DNA of 64,000 nucleotides from Actinotalea solisilvae (GTDB lineage: Bacteria > Actinomycetota > Actinomycetes > Actinomycetales > Cellulomonadaceae), in the NCBI RefSeq assembly GCF_016464425.1, contig NZ_JADDKQ010000003.1:124001-188000 (forward strand), read 5' to 3'. This document shows, piece by piece, positions 34,315 through 43,800 of this stretch. Below the pieces are notes generated by a model that worked only from the letters and a program-made list of their open reading frames with translations, did no database searches and was not told where the DNA came from. Every line of letters begins with the position of its first letter. The stretch's first letter is position 1. The position numbers and the translations under genes are program-made.

Positions 34315-34704
34315 TCAGAGCACGAGGCGACGTGGGTCGACGGCCCGGGCGTCCCAGATCACGCCGTTGCCGTCCTGGACCCAGAGGGGCTGCCCGGACG
34401 CCTCGGCCAGCTCCTTCGCGATCTCCGCCACCTGCTGCTCGAAGCGGCATTCGACGTAGTAGCCGTCGACGGTGCTGATGTCCGGCAGCGCGACGCCGTC
34501 CGCCGATTCCCACGGCGGGTCGCGGAAGTCGCTCGCGCGGCTCTCCGGGATCCTGCCGAACCAGGTGAACCAGCCGTGGTCGCCGTCCTCGGGGCCCTGC
34601 AGCCGGACGAACTCCCCGTTCACGAGGGCGCCGCGCGGACGGAGCAGGTCCTCGAGATGCCTCTGCAGCGACTCGTCGAAGGAGAGGAAGACGGCTGCTC
34701 TCAC
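34315..34704 (-). CDS. Immunity-like protein, second paralogue of the toxin cassette
   Basis: 129 residues, closely related to the protein encoded at 34975-35361. Shared blocks are FLSFD near the start, FRDPPWE, ADGV-LPD, GYYVEC, and a final WDA-AVDP-R-VL. No known family is recognised. GTG 34704 is chosen because the homology begins there. It is the last gene of the minus-strand toxin cassette. Paralogous immunity genes stacked after a toxin are typical of polymorphic toxin loci, where extra copies protect against variants. The role is inferred from position and duplication. Confidence 0.7.
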   Translation of the reverse strand: MRAAVFLSFDESLQRHLEDLLRPRGALVNGEFVRLQGPEDGDHGWFTWFGRIPESRASDFRDPPWESADGVALPDISTVDGYYVECRFEQQVAEIAKELAEASGQPLWVQDGNGVIWDARAVDPRRLVL

Positions 34705-34711
34705 GGGAGCC

Positions 34712-34912
34712 TCATCCCGAGCCGGCGGTCTCGAGGCGCACGAGCGTCGCAAGGACGTAGGAGAGCGCGAGCGACTCCACGTCGGGGAGTCCACTCAGGA
34801 CGTCCGTGATCTCGTCCGCCGCGTTGGATCGAGCCGTCGAGTCCGAGCCGGTGAGACGGGCAATCATCCCGATGGTCCGGTCCCACTCGTCCGTGCCGTT
34901 GTGCCTGGCCAC
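34712..34912 (-). CDS. Small protein inside the immunity cluster
   Basis: 66 residues, mainly helical (EWDRTIGMIARL, then ITDVLSGLPDVESLALSYVL), no signal peptide. GTG 34912 has GGGAGGG about 8 bases upstream. It lies 7 bases before the second immunity-like gene and 62 bases after the first, on the same strand, so it is likely co-transcribed. It may be another immunity protein or the remnant of a replaced toxin tip plus immunity pair. No family is known to me. Confidence 0.5.
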   Translation of the reverse strand: MARHNGTDEWDRTIGMIARLTGSDSTARSNAADEITDVLSGLPDVESLALSYVLATLVRLETAGSG

Positions 34913-34974
34913 CGCACGTCCCTCCCAGGCGTCGACGACGTGCTCGTGTGTCGCTCTGGGGCGGCGGCGTGGCC

Positions 34975-35361
34975 TCACAGGACGATGCGTTCGGGGTCGA
35001 CGGCCGCGGCGTCCCACACGACGCCATCGCTGTCCATGACCCAGACCGGTCCCGACGCAGCTTCAGCGATCGCCTTCGCGACGTCGGCGAACTGCTGCTC
35101 CCAGCCGCACTCGACGTAGTAGCCGCCGACCGTCGCCATGTCGGGAAGGGTGACGCCGTCGGCGGCCTCCCACGGGGGGTCGCGGAATTCCCAGTCGAGA
35201 TCCGCCGGCGTCTTCCCGTAGAAGTTGAACCGTCCGCGGTCCGGGCCGTCCTCCACAAGCTCCATCTGTTGGTCACCGACCCGACCACCGCGAGCCGTGA
35301 TCACCTCACTCACCACCCGCTCGAACTCCGGGTCGAAAGAGAGGAAGGTGGCCGACTTCAT
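34975..35361 (-). CDS. Probable immunity protein for the adjacent nuclease toxin
   Basis: 128 residues, cytoplasmic, acidic. It shares FLSFD, FRDPPWE, GYYVEC and WDA-AVDP blocks with the paralogue at 34315-34704. The ATG overlaps the toxin stop codon (ATGA), so it is translated together with the toxin, the classic toxin-immunity arrangement. It would bind and block the PD-(D/E)XK nuclease domain. This is inferred from position; no named immunity family is recognised. Confidence 0.72.
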   Translation of the reverse strand: MKSATFLSFDPEFERVVSEVITARGGRVGDQQMELVEDGPDRGRFNFYGKTPADLDWEFRDPPWEAADGVTLPDMATVGGYYVECGWEQQFADVAKAIAEAASGPVWVMDSDGVVWDAAAVDPERIVL

Positions 35362-36599
35362 TCGAGCTCCTTCAGGATCGCAATCAGTTCGTCCGGTGTC
35401 CGCGCGATGGGGAGGCCGCGTTGGGCTGCTTCGACCCAAGCACCTGGGCGCATCGTCGGTGCATATCCCACGACCGTGCGACCTGTGGTCGCGATGGTCG
35501 CCTCCATCTGGCGGATGATCCGCCGTGCGTCGCCGCTCTTGACTTGGACGACCGTATCGCCAAGGTCGATGTCGATCTCGCGCATGCCGCTGCCGTCGGC
35601 GTACGGGATGTCGTGGTTGAGCGCCCTGACCCAGCCCGGGCGCTCCGCCTCAAGCACCCGGGCGACGTCCGCAACCAGCGGATCGCGCGAGACGAACACT
35701 CTGGGTGCCGGCGTCGCGGTCACGGTCGGCAGGGAGAGCTGGCGTAGACCTGCTAGACGCGCGGTACCCGCGCCGGTAGCGGCGAGCACCAGGTCGGGAG
35801 CCATGCCACCCCACCACGCCCCGGGGTTGTCCTCGAGCGTCTGGGTGTCGAGGAGGGTCGGCACGACCTGCTCCGGGTTGTGGACCGCCATCTCCCCCAG
35901 AGCGCCGAGGGCCTCGTTCGCTGCCTCACCCTCGGCGACGAGCCCGTCGTGGTCGACGATCGCGCGGGCGGCGAGGACCACGGGAAGGCCGGCGGCCTTG
36001 GCGAGCAGCCACTGACCCAGCGCGAACACGAACTGCGACGGGTCCCAGCGACCGTCGGGCATGCCCTCGCTCAACGAGTCGAGCACCTGGGCCGCGGCCT
36101 CCTCCGAGGCGGCGACCTCGCGCCGGGCGTCGGCCAGGACCGCCTCGGCCATCGCTCGCAGGCCGAACGGGTCTCCGAGGTGGCTGCCGAACACCTGGTG
36201 CGGGCTGAGCATCCCCGGCTGACCGCTGCGGTCGCGTCCGTAGTGGACGAGGCCGCCGGTCGCGGACAGGCCGGGCACGTTCTCCCACATGTCCGCGGCG
36301 ACGGCGGCCCGCTCGCGTCCCCACGCGAGCACGTCGGCGTGCGCGCGGAGCACCGAGGCGGCGAACGTGAGGACGTCCGCCACGCCCACCAAACCGTCGG
36401 TCAGCGCCTCGCGTCGCGGCGCCCAGTTCGAGGCGGCATCGCCGATCCAGGACGCGACGACGTGCCGCCCGACGTCCGCGGCCGCACCGCTCAGCGTCGC
36501 CGCGCGGGCGTCCAGGTCGTCGGCGTCCGCGTGCAGCGCCTCGAGCGAGCCGGGGACGAGCAGGTGCGGGTCGCGCGTTGTCGCGAGCTCGAACCTCAC
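35358..36599 (-). CDS. Type VII-style polymorphic toxin with C-terminal PD-(D/E)XK nuclease domain
   Basis: 413 residues. Residues 1-125 are helical and WXG100-like (SLEALHADADDLDARAATL, WIGDAASNWAPRREAL), the delivery part. The middle (about 170-290) is an Ala-rich helical linker. From about residue 305 there is a restriction-endonuclease-like domain: GMREIDIDLGDTVVQVKSGD gives Glu341/Asp343 and Gln352-x-Lys354, followed by GRTVVGYAPTM. This resembles tRNase/DNase tips of CdiA-type toxins. The GTG start overlaps the partner gene stop (GTGA), and the stop overlaps the immunity start (ATGA). The target nucleic acid is unknown. Confidence 0.78.
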   Translation of the reverse strand: MRFELATTRDPHLLVPGSLEALHADADDLDARAATLSGAAADVGRHVVASWIGDAASNWAPRREALTDGLVGVADVLTFAASVLRAHADVLAWGRERAAVAADMWENVPGLSATGGLVHYGRDRSGQPGMLSPHQVFGSHLGDPFGLRAMAEAVLADARREVAASEEAAAQVLDSLSEGMPDGRWDPSQFVFALGQWLLAKAAGLPVVLAARAIVDHDGLVAEGEAANEALGALGEMAVHNPEQVVPTLLDTQTLEDNPGAWWGGMAPDLVLAATGAGTARLAGLRQLSLPTVTATPAPRVFVSRDPLVADVARVLEAERPGWVRALNHDIPYADGSGMREIDIDLGDTVVQVKSGDARRIIRQMEATIATTGRTVVGYAPTMRPGAWVEAAQRGLPIARTPDELIAILKELE

Positions 36600-36904
36600 A
36601 GTGCACCCGCCGGTGCGGCCGGTAGCAGTCCGAGCGCCAGGACGTCGACGTCGGCGTAGTCGCGGACCGTCGCGTGCAGGTTCTCGCCCGCGGCCACCGC
36701 CTCCTCGGCGAGACCCTGGACGAGCAGGTGCTCGAAGCGCGCGCCGAAGCTCCGTCCGGCGCCGACCAGGCGCGGTCCGCCGTACGCGTCAGCCCCGAGC
36801 AGGATGCCCGCCCGGCCCGCGGCGTCGACGTCGTCGCCCGCGCGCAGCAGCGCGGACCCGGCGGCCCACGCCTCCTCGTACTCGATCTCGAACCCGCTCG
36901 TCAC
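36596..36904 (-). CDS. WXG100-like partner of the nuclease toxin
   Basis: 102 residues, helical, no signal peptide or membrane helix (FEIEYEEAWAAGSALLRAGD at the start). Size, position and coupling by a GTGA overlap to a toxin with a WXG100-like N-terminus match type VII substrate partner proteins, which form a helical heterodimer with the effector. GTG 36904 has a GGGGGAG ribosome site. The same design occurs at 3912-4229 in front of the calpain effector. Confidence 0.65.
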   Translation of the reverse strand: MTSGFEIEYEEAWAAGSALLRAGDDVDAAGRAGILLGADAYGGPRLVGAGRSFGARFEHLLVQGLAEEAVAAGENLHATVRDYADVDVLALGLLPAAPAGAL

Positions 36905-36980
36905 CGCTCCCCCTTGGCGTCGGAGCGATGCTGGCGCGATCCCCGGCAGCGCGGCCCTTGTCCACAGGACCGTCTCGAGA

Positions 36981-37850
36981 TCAGCCCATGCGATCGAGCG
37001 CCTCGGCGACGAGCTCGTCCGGAGTGATCCCCCGCGCCGTCGCCTCGCGTGCCACGCGCTCTAGCACCTCGGCACTCAGCGCGGGGGTGCGCGACGGGCG
37101 CACGGTCCTCTGCGTTCCCACGGGCGGAATGGGCACGACGATGTAGCCGCTCGCGACGTTGCCGAGCACTCGCAGCCGCTCGTCGCGCTGTCCCCACAGC
37201 CAGGCGAGGTGCGCGCAGAAGATCGCGTCGACCTCGTCCTCGATCGCAGCGAGGTGCATCGGACGTTCAGCGCGCACCACGGCAGAGCGGATCTCCGACC
37301 AGCGCACACTCTCGCCGAGCCGCATCGTCGGGCCGGCGACGGTCTCGATCCCGTCCAGCAGCCGCGTGAACGCCTCGCGCCGCGACGCCGTCGTGCGTCT
37401 CGGCTTGTTCTTGTACGGCAGGACGGACGCGAGGCCGAACAGGCTGACCATCGCCGGGTGCGGGTACACCTCGATCGCGACGGACATCCCTGCGCCGGGT
37501 GCCACGCGCGGGTCGACATCCCAACCGAACCGCTCCGCGAGTCGCTCGGCGCGCGGCGGGTTCAGCCACACGCGCGAGCGGTTCGACGGGTGCGCGCCGG
37601 CGTGGAACCGGCCGAACTCGCGCTGGAGCTCGGCCTCGCAGTCGCGCCGGCCGGTGAGGTTGGGGACGACGATCGGTGCGTCGATCGCGGCGACGACGTC
37701 GCCCGCGGCCTGTTCGGCGACGAACGCGGCGATGTCGTCGTCGGTCACCACGGATGTCGACGCCACGAGCCGGCCCGCGGCGTCGAGCGCGGCGAGGCCC
37801 GTCCGCGCGCGCTCGCCCCACGCGAGGTCGATGCCCAGGTAGGTGGTCAC
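36981..37850 (-). CDS. DUF429 domain protein (RNase H-like fold)
   Basis: 289 residues. It opens with YLGIDLAWGERARTGLAAL, the beta-strand with catalytic-type Asp of an RNase H/Holliday-junction-resolvase-like fold. VVAAIDAPIVVPN carries a second acidic strand, and EDEVDAIFCAHLAWLWG near the end carries the last acidic helix. DUF429 proteins have been predicted to be nucleases, but their role is not settled. The GTG start follows the stop of the giant helicase gene with only 1 base between, so the two are surely co-transcribed and may function together in defence. Confidence 0.8.
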   Translation of the reverse strand: MTTYLGIDLAWGERARTGLAALDAAGRLVASTSVVTDDDIAAFVAEQAAGDVVAAIDAPIVVPNLTGRRDCEAELQREFGRFHAGAHPSNRSRVWLNPPRAERLAERFGWDVDPRVAPGAGMSVAIEVYPHPAMVSLFGLASVLPYKNKPRRTTASRREAFTRLLDGIETVAGPTMRLGESVRWSEIRSAVVRAERPMHLAAIEDEVDAIFCAHLAWLWGQRDERLRVLGNVASGYIVVPIPPVGTQRTVRPSRTPALSAEVLERVAREATARGITPDELVAEALDRMG

Positions 37851-37851
37851 G

Positions 37852-40800
37852 TCAGAGCGGGAGCACGAGGTGCTCGCCGGCCTCCGTCAGCGCGCCCTCG
37901 GTGAGCGCCGCCGCGAGCACGTCCTCCAGCCGGGGCCGTACGCGCGAGGCGACACGCGCGACGCCGAACGCCTGGGCGGTCTGGCGCAGGAGGTCGTCGC
38001 GGTCGATCCCGTGCGCGCGCCGCACGACGTCGACCATCGCGTTGCGCAGCTCGTCGTACGGGACGTCGGCGATCTCGCGCGCCTCGCCGACCGGGCGCCG
38101 GTGGAGGGTCCACGTCGCGGGGTCCAGATCGCGCGGCCACACGACGACGTCGCCGTTCGGCGACACCCGCACCTGCTCGGGCCGGATCGCGTCGAGCAGC
38201 GACTGCCGGCGCGCCTCGCGGAGGCTGTACAGGGAGAAGCGGCGCGCGGTGATGCGCACCAGGCGGTCGGCGAGCATCGGGCCCTCGACCGCGAGCACCG
38301 CGTCCATCTCGGCGCGCACCCGTTCGAGGCTCCGCGGCCGGGGCAGCCCGTCGAGCACGCTCACCGACGCGCGCACGACCTCGTCGGCGCGGGTCCAGAC
38401 GGTCGGGTCCGGCGGCGGGGGCGGGGCCGGGTGGTCCGACGGCTCCCCGTCGGCCGGGGGGAGGTCGTCGACCGCGGGCACGACGTCGTCCGAGGGCGCC
38501 GCGCGGCCGTCCAGCAGCCGGTCGCCCCGGAGACCGCCCGGCGCGAGGTCGTCCGGCGCGACGTCGCTCGGGACAAGGTCGCTCGGGACGACCTCGTTCT
38601 CGGCCACGACCTCCGCGACCTCCGCAGCCGGCGGGCGGACCGGGTCCCGCGCCGCGTCGACCACCGCCTGCACGACGGCGTCGGGCTCGCGCAGCCACGT
38701 CGGCAGCCACACCTGCACCACGCGCGACCAGCCCATCGACCCCTCGAGCACGGTGCGCGGCAGGCCCTCGCGGTCGGTGACGGTCGTGCGCCGGGACCAC
38801 GCCGGGCCGTCCAGCATGACGGCGACCCAGGGCAGGTCCGGCGCGGCCCGCACCGCGAGCTCGACCGTGAAGTCCGACAGCCCGACGTGCGTGAGGACCT
38901 CGAGGCCGGCGTCGCGCAGCGCGGTCGCGACCTCCTCGAGGTGCAGGTCGCGCCCGCGCTCGCGCACGAGCCCCGCGCGCTGCGCGCCGTGCTTGGCGAG
39001 CACGAGGTAGTCGCGCAGGTCGGCGAGGCCCTGCGCGGACGAGCCGGAGAGGTCCAGCTCCTCCGGCTCGAACGACGAGAGCACGATGACCTGCTCCTTC
39101 GCGCGCGTCACCGCGACGTTGAGCCGCCGCTCGCCGCCGCTGCGCGTGAGCGGGCCCCAGTTGAGCGGCACCCGACCGCGCGCGTCCTTGGCGAACGCGA
39201 GCGTGAAGACGATCACGTCGCGCTCGTCGCCCTGGACGTTCTCGAGGTTCTTGACGAACAGCGGCTCCTCCTCGCGCGCGAGCGCCGCCTCGACCAGCGG
39301 GTCCCCCGAGCCCTCGAGCAGGTCCAGCACCAGGTCGCGCTGCTGGATGTTGAACGTCACGACGCCGATCGACCGGTCCGCGTCCTGCCGCAGCAGCGCG
39401 CCGATCTCCTCGACGACGGCGTCGGCCTCCGCGCGGTTGACCCGCGCCGCGCGCGCCCCGCCCTCCCAGACCCCGTCGACCCTGCGCCACGAGACGCCGA
39501 GCCCGTCGCGGCGGCCGGGCGGCGTTGGGAAGCTCGCGAGGCGGTTGTCGTAGTAGGAGCGGTTGGAGAACGCGATGAGCGTCTCGTCGCGGCTGCGGTA
39601 GTGCCAGCTGAGCTGCAGGCTCGGCAGCCGCGACTCCTTGGCCTCGCCGAGGATCGACTCCATGTCCGCCGGCACGGCGACGTCCTCGACGAGCGTCTCG
39701 TCGTCCTCGCCCAGGGACGCGGCGAACATCGACGTCGGCGGCATCTGCTTGGAGTCGCCGACGACGATCACCGAGGCCCCGCGTCCCATCGCGCCCACCG
39801 CCTCGGCGACGCGGATCTGCGACGCCTCGTCGAACACGACGACGTCGAACCCGATGCCCTCGGGCGGCAGGAACCGCGCGACCGAGCTCGGGCTCATCAG
39901 CAGGCACGGCGTGACCTCGGTGATGATCGATCCGTAGCGCGCGAGCAGCTGGCGGATCGACAGGCCGCCCCGCCGCCGCCCGAGCTGCGCCATGAACTCG
40001 CTCGACCTCCCCGCCCGCACGCGCGGGTCGAAGGTGCGCGCGGCGACGATGCGCGCGGGCAGCTCGACGCGCATGCGCTCGCGCACGTCCTCGCCCGTCG
40101 CGAGGAAGCGCCCGGCCAGCCGCGCGCGCTGCCGCTCGTCGAACGCGCGCAGCCCGGTCGCGTCGAGCCGCTCGGCGACGACGGTCTCCGCGAACGCGAG
40201 GCGCACGGCCTCCTCGGTCGAGTCGCCGTCGAGCCGGCCGGTGCGCACCAGGCGCCCGACGTCGGCCGCGCCCCAGCCGTCGAACGCGGCGATCGCGCCG
40301 CGCACGCGCGTCCAGCGCTGCAGCCGCACGAGCGCACCCGAGCGCGCGTCGGCCTGCCACAGCGGCCCGTCGACGGCGAGCGCCGCGGACAGCCCGCGCC
40401 CGCCGAGCCAGAACGCGAGGTCCTCGGGGTGCGGGCGCAGCGCGGCGACGACCTCGTGCCACGCGGCGGCCAGGCGCCGGACGGCGTCGACGGCGCCCCA
40501 CGGCAGGTCGTGCGCGCGGTCGACGACGTCGGCCGTGGCCGCGTCCACCGCGTCGCCGCCGTCCGTGCCCACCGCGGAGAGCGCCGCCGTCGCGCGCCAC
40601 CGCCGGATCGCCTGCTCGACGGGCACGGCGGCCTCGGGGTCGAGCGGGTTCCAGCCGAACGGCAGGAAGAGCCCGGGCAGGCCGCCGACGTACTGCGCGA
40701 GCTGCGCGCCCGCCGCGCGCGCCCCGACGAGGCCGGTGAGCAGCGGCGTGAGCTGGTCGAGCGGCACCTCGGCGTCCGGGCGGACCACGCCCGCAACCAG

Positions 40801-43800
40801 GGCGAGCGCCGCCCGACGACGCTTCTTGCGGCCCAGGAAGAACGACGCGTCGGCGGCGGTCGCCGCGGCGAGAGCGGCGTCGAGGTCGAGCGCCATGACG
40901 TCGGGCGCGAACGGCCCGAGGCGGCCGAGGTGCGCGGCGCGGTGCTGCTCGAGCGCCTGCCGCACCTGCGCGGCGTGCTCGGCCCAGTCCGGCCCGACGA
41001 CGCGCCGCCCCTCGGCGGTCGGCGCGAGCCGCTGCCCCGCGCTCGAGTCGAGCCACTCGGCGACCCCGTCGAGGTGCTCGGGCGCGGTCGCGAGGTCGAG
41101 CAGCGGCCGCAGGACCGTGCCCGCGAGGGCGGCGTCGGCGGCGAGCACCTCGTCGACGGCGGCGGCGACGCGGTGCGGCACGATCGCCTCGGGACCGCTG
41201 AGGCCCGCGAGCCGCCACGGGCTCGTCGCGGGCGCCCCGCCCAGGTCGTGCAGCGCGTGGGCCAGGTCGCGCGCGGCGTCGTACACGTCGGCCGGCGGCA
41301 CCGTGCCCAGCACGAGCGTCGTCGGGAGCTGCGGGAGCGCGTCGTCGGGCACGTCGCCGCGCTCGCGCAGGCTGAGCGCGACCTGGCGCGCGTCCCACGC
41401 GGACAGCCCGGCGGGGCCCTCGTCGTGCAGCTGGCGCGGGTAGCGGCTGAGGTTCTCCGTGAGCGAGCGGTAGGTGTCGCGCAGCGTCTCCCATGCGGGC
41501 GAGCGGTCCGCGCCGTGCTCGATGGCGCGCAGCAGCTGGGCGCGCACGGCGTTGATCGTCTGGTTGCGCCCGTGCAGGTCGAGGGAGAAGACGCCGAGCC
41601 CGACGTCGTCCAGGCGCCGCTTCACGACGTCGAGCGCGGCCTGCTTCTCGGCGACGAACAGCACGCTGCGGCCGTGCGCGAGGCAGTCGGCGACGAGGTT
41701 GGTGATGGTCTGCGACTTGCCCGTGCCGGGCGGGCCCTCGAGCACGAAGGAGCGTCCGGCACGGGCCCAGCGGACCGCCTCGATCTGCGAGCCGTCGGCG
41801 GCGACGGGCAGGTAGGTGGTGGCCTCGGCGGTCGGGTCCGGCTCGGGCTCGGGCGCCTCGTCGAGGAACGGCAGGCCGGGCGTCTCGACGAGGTGCTGCA
41901 CGACGGGCCGCTCGACGAACGACCGCCAGCTCTCGGTGAGGTCCTTCCACATCTCGAGCGTCGAGAACGCGAACATGCCGATCGCGGCCGTCTCCTCGAG
42001 CGTGAAGCCGCTGTGGCCGCCGGAGAGGATCGCGCCGCGCACGGCCTGGAGCGCGCGCGGGAGGTCGATGCCCGCGCCGTCCTGGCCGGGGTCGAGCAGC
42101 TCGGGGATGACGATGCCGCGGCTCACGCGCAGCTTCTCGACGAGGCAGTGGTTGGGGACGATCGCGCCGGTCTCGTCCATCCGCAGTCGCCACAGCGCGC
42201 CGCGGCCACCGCTGAGCGTCACCGGCACGAGGAACAGCGGCGCGCGGACGGTCTTGTTCCGCTCGGTCCACGTCAGGGCGCCGAGCGCGAGGTAGAGGTT
42301 GTTGGCGCCGGTCTCCTCGATCGCCGTCCGCGCGCGGCGCGCGAGCCCGAGCATCCGCGCCGTGTAGACGCTGGTCGGCAGGCCGACGTAGAGGCCGGAC
42401 TCCTCGGTGAGGATGCGGCGCAGCACGTCGGCGTCGATGTCCTGCGCCGAGCGCGCGCCCTGCTCGACGTGGAGCTGACCGATCTGGTCGTGCGGGATGA
42501 GGGAGAGGCTCTGCCCGGCGGCGACGAGGTCCTCGAGGGCGCCGAGCGCGCCGTGCGGCACGTGCACGGGCGCGCCGCTGCGCGAGGCGGAGAGGTTGAG
42601 CAGCGGGTTGCGCAGCGTGAGGTCGAGCAGCGAGCGCCGCCACGCCTCGATGCGCGCGGGCCGGTCCTCGACGGGCATCGCGGGCGTGACCTCGCCGCGG
42701 ATGCGCCGGCGCACCTCGGCGCGCTCGACCTCCACCTCGACGACGACGGTGTCCCCCTCGCGCCGCACCGTCGGCAACGGCCGCACGCGGCGGTGCGCCG
42801 CGGCGACGTCGAGCATGTGGCTGACCTCGTCGAGCTTGCGCGTCCACCACGGCGCGGTGGCGGCGACGGCGTCGTCGAACGCCATGGCCGACGTCGTGCC
42901 CGTGAGCTCGACCGTCTCGACGACCCCGGCGTCCAGGAGCAGGGTGAGCGTGCCGGCGTCGCGCACCGCGACGAGCGGCAGCTGGCTGTCGTTGACGAGG
43001 TAGCCGGCGAAGGCGTGGTTGCGGGTCGTGACGATGACGGGGTGCAGGCCGGCGGACTCGAGCGCGGCCGCGTAGACGCACGCGAGGTCGAGGCAGTTGC
43101 CCCAGCGGCCCTCGAGCACCGCGGCGTGGGACCGGATGCGCTGGCCGGTGCCCTCGAACGACGCCGGCGCGGTGATGTAGCGGATCTCGCGCGTCGCCAT
43201 CGCCTCGTAGACGGCCTGCGCGATGGCGACGGCGCGCTCCTCGCCGCCCTGGTAGCCGTCGAGGTCGCCGCGGCCGGTCTTAGCGCGGAGGCGCTGGCTG
43301 GCCTCGGCGAGGAGCGCGGCGACGGCGGCGTCGTTGGGGCGCACGTGGGCGGCGAGCGCCTCGGGGATGGACAGGGACCACCACTCGTCGGGCGGGAGGA
43401 GGCGGACGAGCTCGGCTGCGGTCGTCGTGCCGGTGGAAGTGGTCGCCGCGAGGGTGAGGCGCGTGGTGATCGACTCGTCGAGGTGCACGAACGCCGACGG
43501 GCTCAGCTGCCACGCGGTGAGGTGGCTGGGCACGTCGAGCGTCTCGCCGGGGGCGACGGGCCCGGGCTCGACGACGAGCGGCTCGGCGACGTGGGCTGCG
43601 CTCCACGGCTCGATGGTGAGGATCAGGCGGCCGGGGTCGATTGCGGCGGGGCCGTTGTTGGTGAGGCGGATCGCGAGGACGGGCGAGACGCGGTTGGTGA
43701 CGAGCGCGTAGTTGAGCGCCTCGCGGTACACGACGACGACGTCCAGGTCGCCGACCTCGACGGTGAGGAGGCAGAAGCCGGGGCTGGGTGGGCCTTGGTC

